The notes below the pieces were generated by a model. The model was not told the DNA's origin, did no database searches, and saw only the letters and a program-made list of their open reading frames with translations. This document shows, one piece after another, positions 9,167 through 15,869 of a stretch of 18,135 bases of DNA. The first letter of the stretch is position 1. Each line of letters begins with the position of its first letter. This DNA is from Willaertia magna (taxonomy: Eukaryota; Heterolobosea; Eutetramitea; Acrasida; Naegleriidae), in contig CADWAF010000238.1 in the NCBI GenBank assembly GCA_902984215.1, positions 1-18,135 on the forward strand. Direction: 5' to 3'. The translations under genes and the position numbers were made by a program.

Positions 9167-9249
9167 AGAAAAATTTTGCACTTAACGTATATTTTAGGAA
9201 AGGTTGACGTAACAATCATTAAAGTGTAGACAACAAGAAAATTTGAAAG

Positions 9250-9254
9250 AAAAA
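9250..9254 (-). terminator. Pol III terminator (T5) of tRNA-Leu
   Basis: Five A on the plus strand, read as TTTTT on the minus strand, five bases after the tRNA discriminator base. This is the usual RNA polymerase III stop signal. Confidence 0.75.
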
Positions 9255-9259
9255 GTTAC

Positions 9260-9342
9260 TGGTCAGGGTGGGATTTGAACCCACGAACCCATGCGGGATT
9301 AGATCTTAAGTCTAACGCGTTTGACCACTCCGCCACCTGACC
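9260..9342 (-). tRNA. tRNA-Leu (anticodon UAA)
   Basis: Minus-strand tRNA of 83 nt including discriminator A. The seven-base acceptor stem is perfect (GGTCAGG with CCTGACC). The anticodon arm is TTAGA-CTTAAGA-TCTAA, giving anticodon TAA, which reads UUA, a heavily used leucine codon in this AT-rich window. The long variable arm is that of a class II tRNA, as expected for leucine. The internal promoter is seen as a TGGCGGAGTGG-type A box and GGTTCAAATCC B box. There is no intron and no encoded CCA. Confidence 0.95.
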
Positions 9343-9344
9343 GG

Positions 9345-9411
9345 CTCGGAAAAGTTGGTTTCATCAAACTAGTAATATCTTTTGCTAGGTCTGAGCAATT
9401 CCGAGATTTTT
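9345..9411 (+). other. Inverted repeat with inner hairpins followed by T5, between the two tRNA genes
   Basis: CTCGGAA (9345-9351) can pair with TTCCGAG (9399-9405), enclosing two small candidate hairpins: GTTT-CATC-AAAC, and CTAG paired with CTAG across 12 nt. A TTTTT run follows at 9407-9411. It could be a short Pol III transcript or chance; no known RNA family or snoRNA box set was recognised. Confidence 0.2.
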
Positions 9412-9537
9412 AACAAGTAGTCATTTAAACAAAAACACACAAGAAATCACAATGACAACAATGAAATAATCCATCTCCATATCTTTGAGAAAAAGTTGCT
9501 ATCACCAAAGTACTTGACATTTCATGAAAATTCAGGT

Positions 9538-9542
9538 AAAAA
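9538..9542 (-). terminator. Pol III terminator (T5) of tRNA-Ser
   Basis: AAAAA on the plus strand reads TTTTT on the minus strand, four bases after the tRNA-Ser discriminator base. Confidence 0.75.
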
Positions 9543-9546
9543 CATT

Positions 9547-9627
9547 CGCGACGAGCAGGATTCGAACCTGCGCGGGTTTCCCCAATGGATTTCAAGTCCA
9601 TCGCCTTAACCGCTCGGCCATCGTCGC
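9547..9627 (-). tRNA. tRNA-Ser (anticodon UGA)
   Basis: Minus-strand tRNA of 81 nt including discriminator G, the expected serine identity base. The acceptor stem GCGACGA with TCGTCGC is perfect. The anticodon arm ATGGA-CTTGAAA-TCCAT gives TGA, reading UCA. The long variable arm, with a GGG/CCC pairing, is that of a class II tRNA. The A box (TGGCCGAGCGG) and B box (GGTTCGAATCC) are canonical. It lies 204 nt from the tRNA-Leu gene in the same orientation but has its own terminator, so the two are separate transcription units. Confidence 0.95.
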
Positions 9628-9779
9628 ACTGATTATATGAAATTGGTGGAAGAATACAGGATTTGGAAGCTTAGTGGGTGTTGTGGAAAAAACTGGGGCT
9701 TCACTCATCCAAATAGCCTATCGCAAAGCTGTCAGCAACAAATAAACAGAATCGTTTTGGGGTTAATAAGCAATAAAAA

Positions 9780-10675
9780 ATGATTAATTTTCGCACCAGA
9801 CAGCCTGGGTTGTGTAAAATTGCGAAAGCAGAAAAAACTATTGTCAACGACAGCGAGTATGTAAATAAACAAAAGAAAGGATTATTAATTCATAGCTTAA
9901 CTGAATTTTTACCCTTTTCTACAGATCATTTAACTGACCTCTTAATTCCTTTTGTTTCCCAAACTCGCGCTGACTTTGTTCCTTTTTTAACTCAATTGGA
10001 TATGATAAATTGTGAATCTTTTACTGATATTAACACTTATACCTGTGAAGAATATAAAAATATGTTTAAAAATTACAATATTTTATTTATTGGCAGCTTA
10101 GTAAACATTGAAAATCAAGAAATAACTAAAGAGTTATTGCACTTGATTGAATTAAAGAAAATTTCTATTGTTTTTTTAGCTTTTTGTCCTTTAGTGCTAC
10201 AATTAAATTATTTAAACAACATCAATGAAAGAGTTGAATCTAATTACTTGTGCAATTAAATAATAGTTTATTAAAAAAATTAGTTTTTCATTGCAAAAGA
10301 AATACTTTAGAAGAATTTTATTTTAAATACTTCAAACTCGATTACAATAACGAAAATGTTGCCTTGGAAATTAAATATTGCAATTATTATGACTCTAAAG
10401 AATTTATTTTAAATAATTGGATGCATTTAATAAAAGTTAATGATGGCGAAAAATATAGTTTATTATTAAATAAGAATTATAAGGTATTGTTAAGCCATTT
10501 AGATGAGAAAAATAATTTATATTTTTCACCTTTGGTTGTTGATTTGTTTTATTATTTTGTAAAGTATTTATTATTTGATTGTGATAATCGTGAGCGTGAA
10601 GAGAATGAATTTAAAGAAAAATTATTGTTCCTTAACAAAACTTGCATTAGTTTTACCTGGAACCCATGTAACTAA
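9780..10675 (+). CDS. Unrecognised protein gene with its reading frame broken once (or very short intron)
   Basis: The first part, 9780-10259, starts at an ATG after an A-rich run and encodes 159 residues. The second open part, 10244-10675, lies in another frame and has no ATG until 10421, so it looks like a continuation. The switch must fall inside the 16-base overlap 10244-10259. Splicing gtgcaattaaataatag (10250-10266) would restore the frame, but 17 nt is far below the other introns here; a one-base deletion or an assembly error fits as well. Together the parts give about 300 residues rich in Leu, Asn, Tyr and Lys, with a hydrophobic stretch around ISIVFLAFCPLVLQL, perhaps a buried strand-helix and not clearly a membrane segment. 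I recognise no family. Its 3' end overlaps the opposite-strand ADF-like gene by 54 bases. It may be a decaying gene. Confidence 0.5.
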
Positions 10676-10933
10676 CATCATTTTACTTCTTTTACCTTCA
10701 TAGCATGGCATATCAAATTCTAAATGATAAAAGATAAATCTAGAATGATTTTCTGGTAAATGTTTGATTAATTCTTCAAATGAATCAAGATCAGATAATT
10801 CATTGTCAATACTAATAACATTATTTTCCATCTTCATTACAACAAAAGCTTTATCAGAATAGTTGCCTTTAGACATTTTCAAATCATTATAGATTTCAAA
10901 ACAATCTTCGTTAATCTTTGCTTTTAACATCAT
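10622..10933 (-). CDS. ADF/cofilin-like protein, truncated before the C-terminal helix
   Basis: Encodes 103 residues matching the ADF-homology domain from its beginning: INEDCFEIYNDLKM corresponds to the family's V-x-DEC...F-x-x-LK opening helix, LPENHSRFIFYHLEFD to the LP...cRy-x-x-yd-x-x strand, and SKMMLVTWVPGKT to the K-x-x-L-x-F-I-x-W-x-P strand. ADF/cofilins bind and sever actin filaments and are normally about 135-145 residues. Here translation stops at VKEQ, right where the long actin-binding helix (K-x-KM-x-YASSK in relatives) should begin. A possible donor (AG before GTAAAA, last exon base 10657) exists, but I find no exon carrying the missing helix to the left, where the opposite strand is coding. 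It could be a truncated gene, an unusual short ADF-H protein, or contain an assembly error. Two adjacent ATGs start it. Confidence 0.7.
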   Translation of the reverse strand: MMLKAKINEDCFEIYNDLKMSKGNYSDKAFVVMKMENNVISIDNELSDLDSFEELIKHLPENHSRFIFYHLEFDMPCYEGKRSKMMLVTWVPGKTNASFVKEQ

Positions 10934-11315
10934 CTTGTTGCTACAGTTAATTGTTTGGTTGAACTGTTTTTTTGTTGAAAGGAAAGTAACAAACTGATTT
11001 TAAATTTATAGCATTTGGTATTTTGAACTTGTTGTAAATTATTGTCTGATTGATGATTATTTTGAAAGATTGGTGGTCAAAAACCAATAAAAAGCAATCC
11101 AGTCGGATATTTTTTGAAAGACAGGTATGGCAGTTGACTTGGAACTTCAAGGACATTTCCAACTTAACTTTACAATTTAAAATTCAGTAATGTATAAATC
11201 AAAATTTTGTTTTTTGTACTTTATTTTAAATTATTTACATTAAATAACTATTTTAATAAAGAATTAGGAGTATATTAATTAAATATTATTTGTGTTAAAT
11301 ATCTTGATGATAACT
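10934..11315. other. Intergenic region upstream of the ADF-like gene
   Basis: 382 bp between two minus-strand genes, so it holds the 3' end of the papain-like gene and the promoter of the ADF-like gene. It has CCAAT-type elements in an inverted arrangement: TTGGT and ACCAA pair around 11072-11089. No supported coding frame or RNA gene was seen. Confidence 0.5.
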
Positions 11316-12985
11316 CTACTTTAAACTCATAAAAGATCTTGTCTTTAGGAAAGGATCGCCGAATGGACAAGAATATGTTTCATGACACATTGAATTTGAG
11401 TTCCAAGTTGACCAATGTAAAGCCTCAGTATTACGAAATGTTTGTCTATCTTCTAACGTTGCAACTGTTTTTAATGATAATAATGATTGATGTTTTAACC
11501 ATTTTGCTCTATCAAATGCTTTTAATAATTCATAAATTTCTTTATAATTTTCATTAAAATTATTGTCTTGAAATATACAAATATGTGCAAATAAATCAAT
11601 TTGAAAATGATTTGTAAAAGTAATACAATAATTCTCTAATTTAATATTAGATTCATCATTTTCATAATCATTGTAACTGTCATTATTATTGTTATTCGTG
11701 TTAGACAAATATTGATTTAATGAAAGTGTTGTTTTAATTGTAGAAGAAGATGTCATCATCATTAAATCATTATTATTATGTCTTAATGGATCTATATCAC
11801 CAGCACTCTTCCTCGTATTTAGCTTTTTATCGTCACCATTATTATTATTATCCTCTTTTAAGCTATTTGGTCTTTTATGCAAACATAAAGCAAGAGATTT
11901 CATTAATTTCGTTATATCTGTGGTTGGATCTATATTTAATGCTGAAAATATTGTTTTTAATGGAAGAATTGAATTATTTAAGAATTGAAAACGTTTACAA
12001 AATGTTTCATTAAGTTTTAACGTTAGTTCTGGTCTACCCTTCACTTTTGATTGATGTAAAAAGTTTTGTAAACATTCTGAAAACATTGGTTTAATTTGTA
12101 AACAATCTAAAATATAATCAACTATAATTATTATTAAAATTAAATTACTTTGTATAAAAAAATACTTACCAAAATCTTGACAATTTCCAGCTTCCTCTTC
12201 AATAAATAATTGTTCTTTATTTATTTCTTGTTGTTGAGTTACTTGTGGTTGTGTAGATGTTGTTGATTCACCAACTTCATATGAAGATAAATCTAATCTT
12301 TGAAATAAATTTGAATCTCTTTTTCTTCCTGATTTTCTTTTATAATTTACTTTTGTATTCCATCTATGAATACTATTAGCTAATTTATCAATTACATTTG
12401 TAACATTTGCTACACCGCTAATTTCTAGTAAATCTATGGAAAGAAATGCACTTTTACTTATAATTGGTCTAGGTATACACAATCCACTGTTTACAACAAG
12501 TATTGTCATTACAATGGTAGTAAATAGTCAACAAAACGGTTACAATAATTGTAAAAATAATAAACTTACCAATCAGTATAGTCAATCATCCATGGACCTA
12601 TCGTTAAACATGAATGATAAATACCATGGTGAGGTAATTGATCAATTTTATCTAATAAAGGTGAAATTATTTGTCTAACATTTTTACTTGTTTCACTTTT
12701 CATATTATCAACTAAAACAAATTTAATTTTCATTTTAATATCAGTATCTAATATAGATACATTACTTAATACAGATTGAAAATTTAAATAATTATGTTTA
12801 AATTGTTCAATATTAGATAATTGTAATGCCATTAATTCTCTTTTCTTTATATCTGGTATTTTCTGACATAAAACTTTACTATTATTAATTTTCTTTAAAA
12901 TAGTATAATAATCTTGATTACCAACATGTTCTGGGGTTGGCATTTGTAATTCTTCTGCAATTGTTTTACTTCCACTTACACCCAT
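11316..12985 (-). CDS. N-myristoylation-signal protein with putative permuted papain-like (LRAT/NlpC-P60-type) domain, three exons
   Basis: Exons 12985-12570, 12486-12170 and 12121-11316 join to 512 residues (phases 2 and 1). The start MGVSGSK fits the N-myristoyltransferase consensus (Gly2, Ser6, Lys7), predicting a lipid anchor. Splicing creates two conserved-looking blocks: GIYHSCLTIGPWMIDYTDCG (121-140) leading into LCIPRP, and NCQDFVDY (240-247). A His about 117 residues before an Asn-Cys-Gln-x-Phe motif is the order seen in permuted papain-like folds such as LRAT/HRASLS and NlpC/P60 proteins, making His124 and Cys241 candidate catalytic residues. Substrates could be acyl groups or peptides; nothing decides this. 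Downstream is an Asn-rich linker, then a C-terminal conserved-looking region (ITFTNHFQIDLFAH...ELLKAFDRAKWLKHQ) and a final Trp/Cys-rich tail. The fold call is from motif order only. The stop is TAG. Confidence 0.65.
12122..12169 (-). other. 48-nt intron of the papain-like gene, in frame and without stops
   Basis: GTAAGT donor at 12169 and TATAG acceptor ending at 12122. Its length is a multiple of three and it contains no stop in frame, so retention would only insert residues. Splicing is preferred because it yields NCQDFVDY, a family-like motif, where retention gives a hydrophobic Ile-rich insert. Confidence 0.8.
12487..12569 (-). other. 83-nt intron of the papain-like gene
   Basis: GTAAGT donor at 12569 and AACAG acceptor ending at 12487. 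Splicing fuses TG to T to make a Cys codon and joins the two open frames, giving IDYTDCGLCIPRP. Without it the first frame ends at 12566. Confidence 0.88.
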
Positions 12986-13611
12986 CTTGTTTTTGTACTT
13001 TCTATTTTATTACGCACTATACATTCAACTATATTCTACTTACTGTTTGTTATTGATTTTCAATGAAATTATGAAATCAAAGTGATGTGGTTGTCAACTG
13101 ATGCCAAGTTGGATTTCTAAGTTTTATATTTTTATTTAAATTTGTTAAACAACTCAATACCACATTCACTTTTTAAAGCTTTGGAAGAAAAAAACCCCAA
13201 TTTACTTATTTAAATGACTCGGATCAAAAAAATACATATTGAGTAATTTAAAATTACTTTATGTGGGTTGTTATTGCTTGTAATGTTGATTGAACTCATT
13301 AACAGATTAAATAGCGAACTAATTTGTTGGTTCATTTCGTATCATTAATGAAAGCGATTCTTAAAAGCCTCTATGTCAGTGTTTGGTAATCAAGAATATC
13401 TTCTTTTATGAAAAAATATGCTTTGCATTGCGCACGTTTCATTTCGAACAAGGATTTGAATAATAACAGGTTAAGATAATATCTAATACTAGTTTATTTC
13501 CACCTTCTTATCAGACAAATTGAACCTTATTATAAATACCACCATTTTTTGCATTTTTTTTGGTTGTGCCCCTTCCCGCCAAAAAACGGTTCAAAATTTA
13601 AATTTAAAAAA
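12986..13611. other. Divergent intergenic region between the papain-like gene and MCM4
   Basis: 626 bp with no convincing gene. It carries promoters and 5' ends for both genes. The only element I would name is the E2F-like site close to the MCM4 start. The open frame can be extended upstream of the MCM4 ATG to 13549, but only from a TTG codon, and that stretch is not conserved-looking. Confidence 0.6.
13573..13584. promoter_or_regulatory. E2F/DP-like site upstream of MCM4
   Basis: TTCCCGCCAAAA reads TTTTGGCGGGAA on the other strand, matching the E2F consensus TTTSSCGS with extended flanks. It lies 28 bases before the MCM4 ATG. MCM genes are classical E2F targets in animals and plants. A GC-rich core is unusual in this AT-rich intergenic sequence. 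Confidence 0.6.
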
Positions 13612-15621
13612 ATGATTTCTTCGGACGAGGTAGAACCAGTTGTTAGCGCTCCACAAATTGATACCGAGTATTGTAGAACATCATTTTCAAACTATTTATT
13701 AGAAAATGTATTAAATAATGCGCAAAAGAGACAATGTTTATTTGTTCATCCTACACTGCAAATAGATGGAAAAGAATTAAAACAATTTGATCCTACTTTT
13801 TATGATAATTATTTAATACCATTCCCGGAGACAACAATATCTTTAATGGATGTTGTTTTAAATGAAGAATTTATTAGAATTTATGGAGAAACAGAAATTA
13901 CTTTCTCTGTGTCAATAATAAACCTAGAAAATGTAAAAGCAATGAGAGATTTAAATCCAACTGATATAGATAAATTAGTTTGCATTCAAGGAATGGTTAC
14001 TAGATTATCAGAAATTATTCCTGACATGAGAGGTGCTTTCTTTAAATGTTCCAGTTGTTCTAGTACAAAATATGTTCCTTTAGGTGGTGGTAGAGTTAAA
14101 GAACCACCTAAATGCACAAATGACCAATGTACACAATCTTGTTGGACAATGATACATAATAGATGTGCTTTTTATGATAAACAAGTAATTAAATTACAAG
14201 AAACTCCTGAAAGTATTCCAGAAGGAGAAACACCTCATACAGTTAATTTATGTGTTTTTGATACACTTGTAGATAGTGTAAAACCTGGCGATAGAGTGAA
14301 AGTGACGGCGATTTATAGAGCTATACCTATACGTGTTAGTTCCAAACAAAGAAAAGTAAAAAATATTTATAAAACTTATTTAGATGCTATTGGTTTTGAG
14401 AAATTAGGTATAGGTATTGTAAGTACGGAAATGATGGCTACAAATAGTGAAAAAGGAATAAGTTTAACTCAACAAGAAGAGGAAGAAGAGTTATTGATTA
14501 AGCAAATGAATATAACGAAGGAAGATGAGTCACAGATAAAAAATTTAGCTGCAGATCCAAATCTTTATCAAAAATTACAAGATAGTATTGCTCCAGGTGT
14601 TTTTGAAATGACAAGTGTCAAGAAAGGAATTTTATGTTTGCTCTTTGGAGGAGCCAACAAAAAATTAGTAAATGGTCAACTCAGAGGAGAGATACATATC
14701 TTATTATGTGGTGATCCTGGTGTCAGTAAATCTCAATTGCTAATGCAAGTACATAAAATCGCTCCAAGAGGTATTTATACATCTGGTAAGGGAAGTTCAG
14801 CTGTAGGTTTAACTGCATACGTAACAAAAGACCCAGACTCTGGTGAAATGGTTTTAGAAAGTGGTGCTTTAGTTCTTTCTGATCTTGGTGTTTGTTGTAT
14901 TGATGAATTTGACAAAATGTCAGATCAAACTCGTTCTGTTTTGCATGAAGTAATGGAACAATGTACTGTTTCAGTTGCTAAGGCAGGTATTATTTGTACA
15001 TTAAATGCCAGAACGTCTATATTGGCAGCAGCCAATCCTAAAGAATCAAGATATAATCCAAACTTATCTATAGTAGAGAATATTCAATTGCCACCTACTT
15101 TATTATCTCGTTTTGATTTAATTTTCTTATTACATGACATTCCAGAAAAAGAGCAAGATGAAAAACTAGCAAAACATATTATAGCTTTACATTTTGATGT
15201 TCCCTTAGATGTCACTGCTGAAACCATTCCAAAAGATTTATTAGCTAAATACATTGCTTATGCCAGACATAAAATTCATCCAAAAATATCAGAAGAAGTT
15301 AAAAGTTATTTAGTTGAGGGATATTTAGGTTTAAGAAGATTTGGTTCTCACAAAAAGAATATTACAGCAACTACAAGACAATTAGAATCCTTAATACGTT
15401 TATCTGAAAGTTTAGCTAGAATGAAACTCAAAGAAAAAATAGATAAAACCGATGTTGAAGAGGCTTTAAGATTAGTTAGAGAATCTATTTTCAAAGCTGC
15501 CTTCGATCCTAAAACAGGTACAATTGATATTGATTTATTACAGACTGGAAAATCTCATGCTGAAAGAGAAGAAGAAACTGAAGGGGTTGACGACAATGAC
15601 ACAATAGAAGTAGACCTATAA
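13612..15621 (+). CDS. MCM4: MCM4, replicative helicase subunit (short form)
   Basis: Encodes 669 residues, one of the six MCM2-7 AAA+ subunits that unwind DNA in the CMG helicase. It is MCM4 and not a paralogue because of RDLNPTDIDKLVCIQGMV, the block around IHNRCAFYDKQVIKLQETPE, and NARTSILAAANP with ENIQLPPTLLSRFDLIF. The zinc-finger cysteines are 146, 149, 168 and 173 (C-x2-C...C-x4-C, as in yeast Mcm4). Walker A GDPGVSKS is 367-374, Walker B IDEFDK has Asp431/Glu432, the arginine finger is Arg500 (SRFD) and the sensor 2 Arg is 589. The family is usually 850-930 residues. Missing here are most of the disordered N-terminal extension, the main DDK (Cdc7-Dbf4) target, and the C-terminal winged helix: after IDIDLLQTG the protein ends in a short acidic tail. 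The start is the ATG after an A6 run; upstream codons extend only to a TTG. AATAAA begins one base after the stop. Confidence 0.96.
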   Translation: MISSDEVEPVVSAPQIDTEYCRTSFSNYLLENVLNNAQKRQCLFVHPTLQIDGKELKQFDPTFYDNYLIPFPETTISLMDVVLNEEFIRIYGETEITFSVSIINLENVKAMRDLNPTDIDKLVCIQGMVTRLSEIIPDMRGAFFKCSSCSSTKYVPLGGGRVKEPPKCTNDQCTQSCWTMIHNRCAFYDKQVIKLQETPESIPEGETPHTVNLCVFDTLVDSVKPGDRVKVTAIYRAIPIRVSSKQRKVKNIYKTYLDAIGFEKLGIGIVSTEMMATNSEKGISLTQQEEEEELLIKQMNITKEDESQIKNLAADPNLYQKLQDSIAPGVFEMTSVKKGILCLLFGGANKKLVNGQLRGEIHILLCGDPGVSKSQLLMQVHKIAPRGIYTSGKGSSAVGLTAYVTKDPDSGEMVLESGALVLSDLGVCCIDEFDKMSDQTRSVLHEVMEQCTVSVAKAGIICTLNARTSILAAANPKESRYNPNLSIVENIQLPPTLLSRFDLIFLLHDIPEKEQDEKLAKHIIALHFDVPLDVTAETIPKDLLAKYIAYARHKIHPKISEEVKSYLVEGYLGLRRFGSHKKNITATTRQLESLIRLSESLARMKLKEKIDKTDVEEALRLVRESIFKAAFDPKTGTIDIDLLQTGKSHAEREEETEGVDDNDTIEVDL

Positions 15622-15846
15622 AATAAAACATTACAATAATATTATGTCACAATTCATTAAAGAAAAAAATGCCAAAACGAACACATTTGTTATTGAATTT
15701 CACACATTAGTGGCCCATTCAACTTTTTTAATTAATTTTGAATTGCTGGTTGCGAATGAAAAATTTTTCGACATTTAACTGATTTACAAGAAAATTACAG
15801 GAAAGTAATTACGACAAGTAAAAAGTACAAAATTTTGCTTAAGAAA

Positions 15847-15855
15847 CCGCCAAAA
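15847..15855. promoter_or_regulatory. E2F-like CCGCCAAAA site upstream of the coiled-coil gene
   Basis: The same 9-mer CCGCCAAAA that forms the core of the MCM4 site occurs 15 bases before the coiled-coil gene's ATG; the reverse complement TTTTGGCGG fits TTTSSCGS. Its left flank (AAA) differs from the MCM4 copy (TTC). Confidence 0.45.
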
Positions 15856-15869
15856 CTAAATACAAAAAA

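Noticed and set aside
9358..9369. C/D-box snoRNA on the minus strand (TTTGATGA resembles box C)
   Set aside because: No matching box D with terminal stem at a suitable distance before the tRNA-Leu gene starts.
10101..10179. Intron-like stretch in the unrecognised gene (GTAAAC donor, T7AG acceptor, 79 nt)
   Set aside because: Removing it leads into a frame with a stop within a few codons and does not connect to the second open part; the unspliced reading looks coding.
10947..11162. Minus-strand open frame of 71 codons upstream of the ADF-like gene
   Set aside because: It has no domain, no A-rich start context, and lies where the promoter of the ADF-like gene is expected.
11750..12013. Plus-strand open frame rich in Tyr/His/Leu
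   Set aside because: It is antisense to the Asn-rich linker of the papain-like gene.
13549..13611. Upstream extension of MCM4 by 21 codons
   Set aside because: It could only start at TTG; the ATG at 13612 has the A-run context seen at other starts, and the E2F-like site lies in the extension.
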